Assembly: GCA_009760855.2 (NCBI GenBank)
Contig: WPIO01000010.1
Coordinates: forward strand, 8,287,501-8,351,500
Reading direction: 5' to 3'
Length of the DNA: 64,000 nucleotides
From: Cristatella mucedo
Taxonomy: Eukaryota > Bryozoa > Phylactolaemata > Cristatellidae
In this document: one piece after another, positions 1-23,952 of the stretch
Numbering within the stretch: the stretch's first letter is position 1
Layout: every line of letters begins with the position of its first letter
Notes under the pieces: generated by a model
What the model was told of the DNA's origin: nothing
Seen by the model: the letters and a program-made list of their open reading frames with translations, nothing else
Database searches by the model: none
Position numbers and translations under genes: made by a program

Positions 1-26
1 TCAGCGCTGGGGACACATGCACCTAC

Positions 27-9811
<9,785 letters not shown>

Positions 9812-10496
9812 GGAGCACTACCTCAATTGTCAAATGCGAGCCTTAACGAGCACCAGATCTCGCCCGATCGTGCAAAGTAAACAGTTGGAATGCGGCAGCC
9901 TCCACTTCACTGAGCGGCTAGCTCAGCACGAGTGGTGACGTCAGAAGCAGCACGTTACATAACTCAAACAAGTGAATTCTGCTGTCTCTTCGTCGATGAT
10001 GTGGAGGTACTGCTGACGTTAATTGTAAGCAAATACATTCGAAAACTCCCTGGCTAGAGCGGAGTCGCAGGTGAACATTAAAGTTGCACTCAGCTCTTAA
10101 AAAGAATAGAAAAACATAAGTATTAACCACTTCGAACAGGTAACTTTAGGCAATCTTCTCGCTTCTTTCCACATAGGTCACATGGCCTAAAGCATGATAC
10201 AGCAATTCCGCGAGGAAAGCCGTAGCATTTGTAGCCGGCCGATAACATCCGTACCTCCAAACATCCAGGAGTGTGCCCCTAAGCGCAGCTAGTAGCAAGG
10301 CGGACAAATGAGCGACTGTAAATTCAGTCCTGAGAAAACTGAATAATAAATTGAATCTTTAGCATAAATTATCTATTTTTATTAGTTTTCTCTCGAGTGT
10401 TTCCGCAGGCTTAAGGAAATCCTCATACCACGCCGAGTTGCTATCTATGCCCCACCCCGCCCCCTACTCTGGAACCCAACCGGATGTACTGTCATC
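9812..10496. promoter_or_regulatory. Shared upstream region of head-to-head genes IDE and GGA
   Basis: The start codons of IDE (minus) and GGA (plus) are 685 bp apart and face away from each other, so this stretch must hold both promoters and both 5' UTRs. It contains a perfect CRE palindrome TGACGTCA at 9936-9943 and a GC-box-like CCCCGCCCC at about 10455. No TATA box is evident. Bidirectional use is inference. Confidence 0.6.
9936..9943. promoter_or_regulatory. CRE-type palindrome TGACGTCA
   Basis: A perfect 8-bp CREB/ATF consensus lies 125 bp upstream of the IDE start and 553 bp upstream of the GGA start. Function is inferred from sequence only. Confidence 0.5.
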
Positions 10497-10536
10497 ATGG
10501 CAGCGGCCGGGGAGAGCGAACTGGATAAGCTGCTAA
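10497..10536 (+). CDS. GGA: GGA exon 1
   Basis: The ATG (gtcatcATGG) opens [13 protein letters not shown] plus one base, followed by donor gtaagc. The frame joins exon 2 to give a helix like the N-terminus of VHS domains. The following 6.1-kb intron is the longest of the gene. Confidence 0.85.
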
Positions 10537-11026
10537 GTAAGCAACCTGTTTTTGGGCTATTTGGAGTTTTTAACTAATAGATTTGGTAATATATCTGTAA
10601 TTTAATGTCTGAGCTGCATTGGCTTTGACCTTGGCACCGCTCTGGGGAGCGGTCGCCACGCTCGCTTCGGCCTTTGGCTACTAATTTCCCACGAGTCGAC
10701 TCTCTTTGCTCATCACTTATCTCAAGAGTAGTTTGAATGCTAATTAGGAAGCCGTGAACGACATACCGTAGGGGCGGATACCACGCAGCGAGCTTCGATG
10801 GTTTGAGTGGCATGGAAGTGTGAGTGTGGCCTGATTTCCGGCTTCTCGTTTTTTCGCAATATTGACTGCCATATCGCCAAGTACCTGCTGTAGCTCCACT
10901 GATTACGAATGGAAAAAGTAACAGATTTAGCATTGGTGCATCCAAGCATCTATTGCCTTACTTCTCTCTACCCCTTTTCCTGCCCGTCTTTCTCTCGCAC
11001 TCACTCTCGTATGCGCGCTCTCTCTC

Positions 11027-11072
<46 letters not shown>

Positions 11073-14000
11073 TCCCTCTGTGGCACGCTCTCTCACTCTC
11101 TCTCTCTCCCCCTCTCGTACGCTCTCTCACTATCTCTCTCTCTCGCTCTTTCTCTGAATCTACACCCCTCTTTCTCTCGCTCGCTATCTAGATCTCGCTC
11201 TTTTTCTATTGCTTTGACTGCGTTTGGTGTTTCTCACTCATTCGTTCTCTCTTTATTTTTTGCTCTGAATATCCCCGTGCTTCTCATGTATTCCTTTGAT
11301 TCTCCTCGCATTTCTCACATATCATCATCTATTAAAAATGAAAGTAAAAGAAATATCAGCTGATCGACAGCCTCATCTATGTAGCGGCAGAAGAGAGTTA
11401 GCGGCCATCACCTCCAGCTTGCAATTGGGCAATAAAGAGGTGCCTGCCGCAAGACTCGAACCCGTGACCCTCTAACGTGAAGTTCAAGCACCTTCCCTTT
11501 GTGCTAAGGTCCATCTGTGTTCTAATAATAATAATACATTCGTATAGCGCCCTCAGAGAACTTAATCTCTTTCTAGGCACTTTACAGATGCTGTATAGAA
11601 AGCATTACCAAATGTTTGTTGGTCACATTCGCAAGCAGCAGGCGTGGTGTGAGCAGGTACATGCACACGAAGAACGAATCACAAAGAGCCACCAAATGCT
11701 GTAATAAACAGGTGCGTTTAAGTTCTGTAGTGGTTCTGTCTTTCTCTCACCTTGGTTCAGCTGATTAACTGGATTAAAGTTTGAAGGATGCTGATGGTCG
11801 TATCTTCCAACATCTGCTATCAGTCTTCCAACAAGTGACATGCAGTCTGCTTATGGGTTGGCGATGTCTGTAGCCGAAACAGGCAATTCAGCTCTATAGA
11901 AGCTTCTTTCAGCAGAGCTGGATTGCCTAGTTCTCTCCATGGTTTGTGTAGAAAGAACTATAATACTCTTTCTGCTGCTGTACACGTGTAGCTCCTTTGA
12001 CAGCAGGAGGCTCTGAATTAAATAGTATGGTTCGAGTTTGCTGTCACTCGGCCTACTTTCATTGCAACATTCTCACGGAACTGAAAAATAATTAACTACC
12101 AGGAACTGGTGTAAGAGTATCAGCTTCTATGTGGTACCGAGTCCTCTTAAGACAAAAGTCTGTCCCATCCTTTTACTTACAGACTCTTGGCAACAGATGC
12201 TCTTGCTCATGAGTCCTAGACTGTACATGTCACTTACGGTATTCTCGTGCTGCAGTGCTGCCTGTTCTAAAGTATCTGTCTTGGCTTTCGGTTGCCCTCT
12301 ATAACTATGTCCGTCGTACTTTCACTACTGTTCCCCTGACTAAGTTATGCATCACATTGTCTTAGCTGCTTAAGATAAAAGCTGTTAGCTACCGATTTAC
12401 CATAGCACACTGATAGACAGTTAGACTGCCAATTTTGCAAAGAAGTGGTTTTCTAGCGTAGCAGCCACTTAGTGACCGGGGCTGTGTAGAGTTACAAGCA
12501 GCTATGTAAGAGATTCCAGCAAGGGAATATATCTTCTAGGTTTGGTGCAGCCCATCAAGCTTCTTTTGTAAAGCAAAATGTCTCTATCTGTAACTCTGCT
12601 GCAAACCTATGAAGACAGGGAGGGGGTCGCTATGCTGAACTCTTCTGTGGGGCACTAGTAGCATGAGCGGCTTTTGGCATCAACGTGACCACATGTTGCT
12701 TGCTCCCATTTGTGTGTGTGTGTGTGTGCATTTGTGTGTGTGCATGCATGTGTGAGTGTGCATGTAGTGTGCATGTGTGTATATGTGTGTGAGTGCAGGC
12801 GTGCATGTGCGCTCCGCATAGCATGATGCAATGGTTGCCAGTGCCTCCTGCAGAGCTACTTTGCCAGCAATCTGACCCCACTCTCCAATGACGATGTCCC
12901 GCGAGCAATGGAACCGCCCACCCTGTACAGCTCACCGAAGCGCAGGGTTGGCGACCTCTAGATCTTGCCCAGGACTCATAGATTTTGAGCATTCGGCAAC
13001 CAGTGAAGATTATAAGACGGCCATTCAATTCGTTAGACTTGCAGGTCCCCTTCGCCATCTACTCACCGACGGTCGTGCACTGCTTTGGTGACCGGTCATA
13101 GGCATCCGGTGGAGGTTGATGAGGGGGCCAAGTATCGCTGGTCCCACAAAACCAACCCAAAGGGGCGTGGTGTCTGGTGGCTTGTCATGTGAGGGTAAGC
13201 TCTTCTGGCCTTCCTGTTCTAGGTTTGCTTTTTGCAAGTTCGAGGTCTAGCCACCTCCTTGGCATATTCTTGGCTGTGTCTCCCCCTGGTGACTTCTCCC
13301 CCATCTAGACTGTGAGGGGGCTGCCGACAGTCTAATGGCAAGAAAGGTAACAAAATGTTGAATATGGCTGATCGATCTGTGTCGTTTGGCTTATTCAGTT
13401 ATAATAATAATAATAATAATAATAATAATGCATTTGATAAAGCACCCTCAGAGAACTCAATCTCTTTCTAGGCGCTTTACATTTGCTGCAAAAAGGAAAT
13501 GCAATTGAATGGTGAGTGCTTGATGCTTCATGCTTGATAAACAAGCAACATGAATAACATGGTTAGGGGTGACATGCACAGGGTTAGCATGCAAATGTGG
13601 TTAGTGGCAGCATACAGTGTCAGCACATGAAGGACGAATCACAGGGACCCACTAAATTCTGTCCTAAATAGGTATTTTTTAAGTTCTTTTTTAATGTGGT
13701 CAAGTCAGGGGATGTTCTGACGCAAGTCGGGAGGGAGTTCCAGGATTCGGGAGCATACGAACTATATCCACGATCTCCAAAGGATTTGAGGTTTGTACGA
13801 GGTATTGGTAGACTGTTGGATTCCGAAAAGCGGGTGGTACGATGCTTGGCCTGGTGGGGGAGTATATCTGAGAGATAGGCTGGAGTCAAAGAATGAAGTG
13901 ACCTAAAAGTGAGCGACAAAACCTTGAAGTCAATCCGTTGCTTGACTGGTAGCCAGTGCAGGTCAGCAAGAAGTGGTGTGATGTGGCAACTGCGACACTC

Positions 14001-17000
14001 ACGACAGACAAGCCTAGCTGCAGAGTTTTGCACCAGCTGCATCGCCTGATCGCACATACCGGTAGGCTAGTAAGCAGGGAGTTGCAGAAGTCGAGACGGG
14101 ATGTCACGAATGCATGGACCAACTTAGACGTGGTATCCTTATCTAAACAAGCCCGAATTTTAGCAATGTTATGTAGCTGAAAGTAGGCCGACTTGATTGT
14201 GGAGCTGACGTGGTCGTCTAACGAGAGGTCACTTTAGAACATGACACCTAGATTTCGAGCTGATTCGACAGGAGATATGCAGGCAGAGCCAATTTTGAGC
14301 GTCAGCCTTTCCAATTTCTGAATCACACTGGGTTTTCCCATAACTAGTAAGTTAGTTTTATCATCGTTTAGTTTTAGAAAATTTGCTGCTATCCATGTGC
14401 AGATGTAATCAGTACATGCAGCAAGTGAGTTGAGAGAATTTGAGGTGCTCGAAGGCTGGGAGGGATCAAACAAAGGTACAACTGAGTGTCATTCGCATAG
14501 AAGTGAAAGCCTAGATTGTGCTTGGCAATCACATCAGCAAGAGGGAGAGTATAAACCGTGAAAAGAACCAGACCTAGCACAGAGCCCTGAGGTACCCCAT
14601 ATTTCAGAGGTACCTCAGATGATCTTTGTCCATTCATGTCAACACTCTGGAGTCTCCCACTGAGATAGGACCTAACCATTGCAGAGCAGTGCCAGTGATG
14701 CCCAGGCGAGTTATAGTGTCGAGTGCTTCTGTGGCACTGTAATTTCGAGTGACACGGTCAAGTTTCTATCAAGTAGTAATAATAATATATTTGTATAGTG
14801 CCATCAGAGAAGCTCATTCTAGGCACTTTACATTTACAATAAATGAAGCACGATCAAACGGTTGTTGGAATCACACACGTCAACGAGAATAACATAGAGA
14901 TGGCATGGACAGTGTCAACGTGTAAATACGGTTAGTGGCAGCATGCACAGTGTCAGCACTTATAACATCGCAGAGGACGAATCACAAGGACCCACCAAAT
15001 GCCGTCTGTTTGTTCAATTCGTTCAAGTGGTGGCCTTACTGTTTTGCAGAGATCTGTGCACTGACTGCTAGTGAGATCCTGCCTGCCCGCTCTGCGAGTG
15101 CGATCACGCAGCTGGCTCACACTGTGTGATCTGTCTGTGGCCAGCTGGTTAGCCTTAGTTTGGCCTGCTTAGGCCCCCCACACCCTCAGCATTGGGTTAA
15201 AATGAGTGGCGCACAGCAGGAGGCGTACACGTGCAGACACTTTGCCTGGGCATGCTGGCTACACAGAGTACATACCTACACACACTTTCCCTCTAGGTCT
15301 ATTAATGGAGCCTCCCTGTGCTTGTCTGGTCGTGGCATAATGACAATAATTAAAATACATTTATATAGATTCATCAAAGAACTTAATCTCTTTATAGGCA
15401 CTTTGCATATGGTGCAAAGGAGGCATGACTGCAATAGTGGCTTACCGGCTTATAATCAAGTGGGGAGCAGCATCAGTGAGGGAGCACTGCTCACAGGAGC
15501 TTACTTCTCTCCAATCAACCGATCTCCATTAATAGTGACAGTTTCCACAGGAAGTTGTCAAAACTGGTCAGGTCATTCTAGTGCACAATCTTCACAAAAC
15601 TGACTCACTTCTGTTATCTCCCCAAGGTTTTCCTCTAGTTCGTGCCCTGCCAGGTGATCTAGTGGAGCTGTTTAAACCTTAAAACCCGGTCTATCGTGTG
15701 CCGAAGTGTGGCCTCAGTTCTGCCGTGAAGTTCTGGCAGGTATATTATTGCCTAGTGTGTGTGGTTCTGTTGCCATGCGACTCGTAGCATTTGCTAGTCT
15801 TTGCAGCTCGCCGGTGACAAATTCGTTAGGGGTGGAGGGGAGGTGGCATTTTTCAGGTCGCATATTGGAGCGGAGCAGAGACAGGCTTGATGCAATCACT
15901 GTAGGCACTCGATGCAGGGAATTCCAAGCTTCTTAGCCCCCTGCACCCCCTGACGCCAGGCTACTCGTTGCAGGTGCAATTGTACTCCACCAATGTAGCC
16001 CCAATCACCCGGGGTTCAAAGGCTGCTTGCTGGTAAACATATCCCAACAGAGCTTTCTATTTATTAGACTAAAAATCTATTCTGTCTTTTTCTCCTTCCA
16101 TTTTGACTGCCACGATTAAAGTGTTCCTTTAACTGGCACTTTAGCAACATTGTCTGTACCTGTGGTCTGTACTTTCCTGTGTGGTCTTGGGCTGCACTTA
16201 TTCCAACATCTCCTGGCTCGACCAGAGCGATCTGCTGGCCTACCTTGGCCATCTTTGCAGCACTTGAGCACGGCACCTCAAGCAACTGTTTTTAAATATC
16301 CAATTAAGCTAATAAGCCGATGGGCTTATCATCTTGATGGGGTCATTGGATGTCCATATCTGGTGAGCTAATGACGTCATCGGTTTCGCTACCTCGGTTT
16401 GTGAGCACTTTCGGTGTACCATTGGGCAAATATACCTTGGGCCTGTTATCCTACCGTTGTTGTATCGTGTGTCGTCTAACGTTCAGGCTGCCACCTCTAG
16501 CTGCTTGGTCGGGCTGCTGACAGCTCTGCCAGACATTCCTGCTGTACCACAAGCTAGCCTCTTAGAGAGATTTTGCATAGCAGCAGTTATCGAAGTTAAG
16601 TGCTACAAAACCGACTGTTAACTGCTGCTTTTTGTAGGTCAGGCCACAGGAACATTAAACAGCAATCTGGATGTGGATGTCGTCAACAAATTTGTCGACA
16701 AAGTTGACAGCGAGCTTGAAGGTCACTTGATCGCCGCCCGGCTGCTGGGTCACAAGATACAGTCCCCGCAAGAGAGAGAATCATTGTTTGCCCTAATGGT
16801 GAGCCCGGAGCCTCATTCCCTCTCACATAGTGCCCCTAGCACCAACCAGTAGTTCTCCTCGCCCCACCCCCCCCCCTCTGCTGCCTCTGAAGTCAGTACC
16901 CCTCATCCTGACACCCCCCCCCGAATATCCCTTGGGGGGGACCAGATATTTATTTTACCTGGCCAGTTGTAGTTCTGAAGATTAGTGGCTCTTTCCACCC

Positions 17001-20000
17001 CTTGCAGCCAGCCGGCCACCACTCCCCACCCCTTCGTGGGCAGGCCGTCCTCTTTACTTCCTCCAGCCCTGAAGGCCAGCAACCCTGCTAACAACAAGCC
17101 TGTGTGCAATTCAGATTGTGTCTGGACCTGTGGCTGTGTGTGCAAGCAGTGGGTGTTTCAAATCGTGACTGCTGCTGAGCATTGCTCGCAGCAATAACAA
17201 TCTGCCGGGTATGTAGGCTGGCTGCCAATGTGGCCTAGTTAGCCCTGCACTTTATTTAGTTAAAACCATGGAGCCACTCACAACATGCCAAGACATTCAG
17301 AAAGATTGTCAGCACGGATTGGCAGATTAGGACTGCTCATGTCGGTGGTCTGTGTCATCCCACAGACCCTCTTTGAATTTAATTCCGGACTGTCTGGGCC
17401 TATCAATCAGTGCCCTGTAAAGATTTGTTTATCCCTTTGCCATATCATTTGATTCATTGTCCGGATGATTTGTCAAGTTTCTTATAATAGTCATTCCATG
17501 CCAGGTTGAGATAAACACTTTGATCCATAATGTATGTAATGTGATGCTGTACTCCAGTACCAACACTGAAAAAGCACAAACTTTGGTCACAGTAGCCGAT
17601 CAACATCACGGTTATTGCTTGCCTCGCCAAGTTAAATCTGATGCAACGCTCACCCATGCCAAGATTTATAAGTGAATGTTCTGATTACCTGCTTGTGAAA
17701 ATTCAGTAGTTTTTTTTTTAGCAACTGTACTTCTTAGTCTTCGACATGCTGCCGAGGTGGTAGACCCCCCACAGAAAGAAGGAAAACAAAGTGAACAACT
17801 CGAGGATCGTGGTGTGCATCACATCCAAACACTTACATAGAAAAAACTCTTGTCAAGTTTCTTGTAAGCACGGCTCTTAGAAGTTGTCGGGATTTTTTTT
17901 TAAATGCCTTGCAGTTGGTCTGTTATGTACATTCCATGTGTTTGCTCCACCAGAGACGTGCCTTCAGTTTGCCACAAGTAAAGATTCATCATTTCCATAG
18001 CTAAGCTCTCAATATCCAAGCTTCTAAGCTCCGTTAATAATAATATGATAATTATTAACATTGTATACCAGCCTACGAGAATTAAATCTCTTGTCTGCTT
18101 TGTTCGGCAGCCAGAGACAATACCCACTGCTCGACTTACACCCACTGTCAGAACTCGACACAGCCATCTCGTGTCCATTGCAGCATGGCCACCTCAGAGT
18201 GGCTCAATTGATTCGTAATGGCAGTTGCAAGTGAAGTAAATAATATAATTATAATTATAATTATATATTATAATTATAATTAATTTTAATTATATTAATA
18301 TAATAAATAATATAATTATTATAATCTGATTATAATCTTAGTATTATTTGATAATATTATGGCATATCAATAATAATCTAATTAATCTATATAACGATAG
18401 TATATATTAATGATACTACTAATATATAATTTTACTGTACATTGAGGTTATAATAAGATTATAATGCAAAAATACAGAACCGAGTGTAGGTTGCCTGCCG
18501 TGGAGCTAAACGAGAGCACAGGCCATTTGCCAATGCTCATTTAAGTAAGCTGCTAAGATAATATGGATATATCTTTAGCTATAAAATAGTTTTCATGTTC
18601 TGCCTGCAACTAAGATTTTTTCTGTCGGCCGGTAGGCTTGTGCATCAGCTGTGGCAGAAATTCCACTGTACTCAGGTGTTAAGCAGCAGCATTTTGTTTT
18701 GAGATTGGTCTTTTTTGTTCAGATAACTGAAGAATGTGCCAATCGATGTGGCAAAAGGTTTCAAGCTGAGATAGGAAAATTCCGCTTCCTGAACGAAATG
18801 ATTAAAATGGTATCGCCAAAGGTAAATATGTAGGCTAGCGATTATGTGTGATGTGCATTTTGCCATTAACTTACCTTTGTCTTTTCTATCTCCTAAATAT
18901 ATACCGATGCTGTCCTTGCTCTCTTCTGTCGTACTCTGTCCTTTCCATTCCTGTCGTGTCATGTTCATTCTTGCCCTGCCCTTTCCTGCTTGATAGACAA
19001 CATGAACAATGTGGTTAGAGGTGACATGCACAGGGTCCGCATGCAAGTATGGTTAGTGGCAGCATGCATAGTGTCAGCATGCATAAGCACATGAAGGACA
19101 AATCACCGGGACCCACTAAATGCTGTGATAAATAGATGCGTTTTTAATTTCTTTGTACATGTGGTCAAGTCAGGGAATGTCGTGACACAAGTCAGGAGTG
19201 AATTCCAAGCTTTGGGAGCATACGAGCTAAATACACGGTCTCCGAAGGATTTTAAGTTTGTACGAGGTATAGGTACACAGTTAGATTCCGAAAAGCAGGT
19301 GGCACGATGCTTAGCCTGATGGAGCAGTAGATCTGATAGGTAATATAACGTAATGTGTCCCCCATATGTAACTCTGCAGGTCCTAGATTGTGGAACTCGC
19401 TTCCACAATTCTTACGCAACGACATCTACTCTCTAACTGCCGACTATGGCACATCTTTTTCAGCGGTCCTGAACTGCTACTTCTTTGCTACTCACTACCT
19501 CAAGTGCTCTCCTAACTCTGCTATGCTTTCCACTTTCTCTTTGTTGCGTGAGACGAAGTCTGTTGGCTACCGAATGCGTACCGAAAGCCGCTTAGGCTGT
19601 GAGTGCGCTATGCAAAACTCTCCTTCGTAACATCCGCATGGTCTTTATAGCTTTGTGGAGTTACAGATGGAGATACATTACATTAGTTCCACAAAGCTAT
19701 AAAGATTATGTGGGTGTTACACAGGAGAGTTTTGTATAGCGCACTCAGCCGAAGCAGCTTTCGGTACGAATTCGGTAGCCAACAGACTTCGTCTCACACA
19801 ACAAAGAGAAAGTGGGAAGCATAGTAGAGTCAGGAGAGCAGTTGAGGTAGTGAGTAGCATGGAAGTAGCAGCTCAGGACCGCTGAAAAGGATGAGCCATA
19901 GTCGGCAGCAGGAGAGTAGTTGTAGCTGTGTAAGAATTGTGGAAGCGAATTCCACAGTCTAGGACCTGCAGAGCTAAAGGTAGGCTAGTTCTAAAGAATG

Positions 20001-23000
20001 AAGGGACCTGAAAGTGAGTGACAAAACCTTGAAGTCGATGCATTGCTTGACTGGTAGCAAGTTCAGGTCGGCGAGAAGTGGTGTGATGTGGCAACTGCGA
20101 TGCTCACGACAGACAAGCCTAGCTGTAGTGTTTTGCACCTCCTGTAAGCGCCTGAGTGCGCAGGCCGGTAGACCAGCAAGCAGTGAATAGCCTTCACCGC
20201 TATCACCACCTCTTGCAAGGGTCAATACAGGATCGACCACTGAAGGACTCGAACACACGACCAGGGCCATGAAAACCAAGTAACTTATCCCTGGGCTAAG
20301 ACCCAGCAGTAGTTATCCGAACCACTGCAAATGTGTTGGACCTATACAGTTGTGATGGCATTTAGAGCACATGTCTCTTTTGCTTGCTGCCATTGGTGCA
20401 ATTAAATGTCCAGTTCACCACCTATCTTACAATGCTTGTTCATTGTGGAACTTACGGAGCACAGCCAACAATTTCATTTCGAGCATATGTCAGTGCCTGG
20501 AGTGTGGGATTTAGCTCTCTTAGAGTATTATACAAATGTCCTATTACTGCTATTATGATAAGCCATACAGACTGAATAATAGTCTTACTTCGATAATTTT
20601 AGTGGCATGCAGAGAATCGGCAACTTTCTCAAATGTATCTTCGATTGTTCAGCAATGGCCGTTAGCGCTAGGTTTCTAAAATGTGAGCTGCTCAAATGTT
20701 TCATGTTCTTACCAATAGGATAACGATGGCTGTGTTCCTCACTCTTTGCTTCTACTGAGCTGTTGTTTCGATACCATCTTATGTTCCTTGAATATCGATA
20801 CCTTCTTATGTCGGTTTCTTATGTCTTTTCATGCGGAAATATGCAGGCATCTTTGGGTTTGGCTGTTATGGGTGACTGTGGCCGTGTGGCATAATTCTGC
20901 CATAGTTGCTGTTACTATCTGGCATGCCAATCCTTGCTAGAACTGAGGCTTTAGCTGCTTGTCATGCACCAACCAACTAGAGCAGTGCTCTACTGCAGAG
21001 CTGAAGTCGAACAGCGTAGAACTGGGTTATAAAGCGGTAGGTTGCACGGAGGCCTCAGTGTGAAGGCCTGTGCTCAAATCCGAGTTAAAGTAATTGCATT
21101 AACAATGTAGCACTTGTGCACGTGAAGCTCGTGCTGCCAGCAAAAGCCTTGGGCAAAAAGGAGGAGGAGGTGCCTTACCGTTTAATGTGTTTAGTGGATG
21201 CAGACTGCACGATAGCAGACGTCATTGGCTCTAACTTGCATTCATCCATTTTAGTACTATGGCAGTCGCACTTCACCGAAAGTGAAGGACAAGATCATCA
21301 AGCTTATGTACAAATGGTCTCAGAGCATGCGGCAGGAAACGAAGATCCTGGAAGCCTATGAGATGCTTAAAAAGCAGGGCATTATCGACGACGACCCGAT
21401 GCTTGAAGACGAGCCCTACCATCCACCGCCCCGCAAGGAGCAGCCATCACTTTTTGATGATGACAAAGCGAAGGTAGGTTTGCATGGAAGAGTTCCTATG
21501 CTAGTCGTGGTCTATGCAAATGCAAAATATAGAAGTTGCTATATTGGTAGCCGAGTGTAAACAGTATGCTATCGTCACCATGAAAGGGATGCTGCAGCAT
21601 TGTTAGTAAAGAGAGATGAATGTGTCTTATCGACCTTTTCAGTTGAGCCCACCGTCTTTGTTGCCAGAGGCTGACGACCTAGCAACTCGTCAATTCCGAC
21701 AGACAACTAGTCATCATCATAAAGCAATTGCCATCGATTTATGCATGAAACCTTTGAAACAACCTACTGTGAGGTTTCGTAGTCATTATTTATAGCATCT
21801 CCATAAAGCATTCACTGTGGCCTGCTCCACTTGATCATTAAGTCACTGCTAGTGTTCACAGCATACACATCAATACTTGTCTTTTTGATACTTTCCTAGT
21901 TTAAGCTGTTCCATGAAACAATGAAATCGGTTTTGCTGCATCAGTATATTGTGACTGCTGATCTGCTTAGTCAAATGGGTGCGTGCACAACGAGAATTGT
22001 AAACCTGAATGTGTGATTCCACAAAGCCATGCCCTGTTTAGGTAACATCGTAACTGCTTCAACAAATCAGATAAACTGCCGTGGTAGGATCTTCAGTACT
22101 GGCCGTATGACAATCAGATATTGTTTATATTTGCTGTTATTTATGCCATCTTTTTGCTGTAGATATCGCTTGCTTCCCAGAAATCGCAGCTACAGAAGTC
22201 TTACACGATGTATTTGAAGCTGTCCTGTGGTCTTTTGTTGTGAACTTCTGGCACACTCCTTTCACTGAATTGCTCGTGAGCCAGAACTTCAGTTATAATC
22301 AAAGCACTTATGTTTCAGCTTGGGTGTTTTTGCATCCGAATAGGGCTATATTTCAGATAGGCTTTTTGTTTTAGCCTATGGTCATAAAAAAGGGTTAGCT
22401 GAGTCAACAGCCTCATTTATATAGCAGCAGAAAAGCCTTAAAAGTTATCACCACTGCTTGTAGTTGGTAATAAAGAATCGTCCACTGTAGGACTCGAACC
22501 CACGACCTGGGTCGTAAGGAGCAAGTACCTTATCCGTGCGCTAACACCCATGGCAAAAGCGTCTTATCACCAGTTTTGATCGAAAGTTTCTTCTCGTTTC
22601 CATTTTCCCAGCCAATTTTGGATCTGTCACTGTCTGGCTACTCATTGTGGTGTTCTTCCAATTAGTAACTGCCTATGTCCCGTGTCTACCAAACGGTGGA
22701 TCAGTTGCTAGGCAACTGTGGCCTCTTTGTGTGGTAACTCCAGTCCTGAGCTGGACGCGTGATTCCCACCAGCAACCACGAGAATTAGTAGCTCTTTGAT
22801 ATTCCTGTGCATTAAGGATACACAGACATAATCTCAGGCTGATGGCAAGGTTCAAACACAGGGTTCAACCACAATAAAGCCGCATCATCAGCATCTTGAG
22901 TTCCAAAGTGTGGCCACCTACAATTTTTGCCCGTGAAATCCTGTACATTTCGTTTATACTTGTGATGCTCACCTCAATTCTCAAATTTCATCTCATGTAT

Positions 23001-23917
23001 GTCTTCTTAAACCAACGTGCCCTGGTCGAGGTGCTCGCCTTTAACGACCGAGGTCTAGGTGAATGTATTTGATGAACGAGTTCTTGGGCTGGAGCCCCGT
23101 GGCAGCATGTGAAGCACCTGCATAGGGATTAAGTTCTCTTAGGGTGCTATACGAAACTATACTAAATGAATTATAATATAGCATGATACTGAATTCCACT
23201 GACTACTTAGACATAGCATGGTGCCCTTTGTAAGTGTACCGATGTAGTGCCTCGATAGGTAGCTAGTGGCCACTTAATGTAAAGAAGATTTCTTGTTCCT
23301 GGCCTGTGAAGTCCAGGTGGGTGTACTTGTTAATTTCATTTCCTTCACTGAGATAACTAATAAGACTGCTCTCCCCTATGTACTCCACCTTTTAACGTGC
23401 ATGCATGTAACTGCTTTGTTTCTCCTACTTTGTTGTATGTGCTCCTCAGCTGCTTGCAAAGCTGCTGAGGAGCAAGCATGCAGAAGATCTTCAGGCTGCT
23501 AACCGACTCATCAAGAACATGGTTAAACAAGATGAAGAAAAGCAAGAAAAGGTGTCACAGCGTTTCGTAATACTCGAGACAGTAAAAAATAATGTACGCC
23601 TTTTGAGAGAGATGCTAGACTGCTACAATCCAGCATCCACTTCAACGCCAGATCAGGATGTTATCAAGGTTATTGCATGAGGCTTTCAAGATTGCTGGGC
23701 CCATAACATCATTGTACAAATGTCATCACGTGCTTTTGCTGGCTTTGCAGGAGCTGTATCAAAATCTCGAGCGAGAACGACCAAAGATTTTCAAGTTGGC
23801 CAGCGAAACTGATGAAAAAGACATGGAAACTATGGGTATGTGAATTCATACTCTCAGGTCTTCACGAGTGCGATGTGTACATGTTTGTGTGTGTGTGCAT
23901 TTCTGTGTGTGTGTGTG

Positions 23918-23952
<35 letters not shown>

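Noticed and set aside
10574-10945. Minus-strand frame of 123 codons in GGA intron 1
   Set aside because: No conserved motif and no splice-linked partner; treated as chance.
15160-15603. Plus-strand frame of 147 codons in GGA intron 1
   Set aside because: It crosses a LINE-A/SINE tail and shows no conserved motif.
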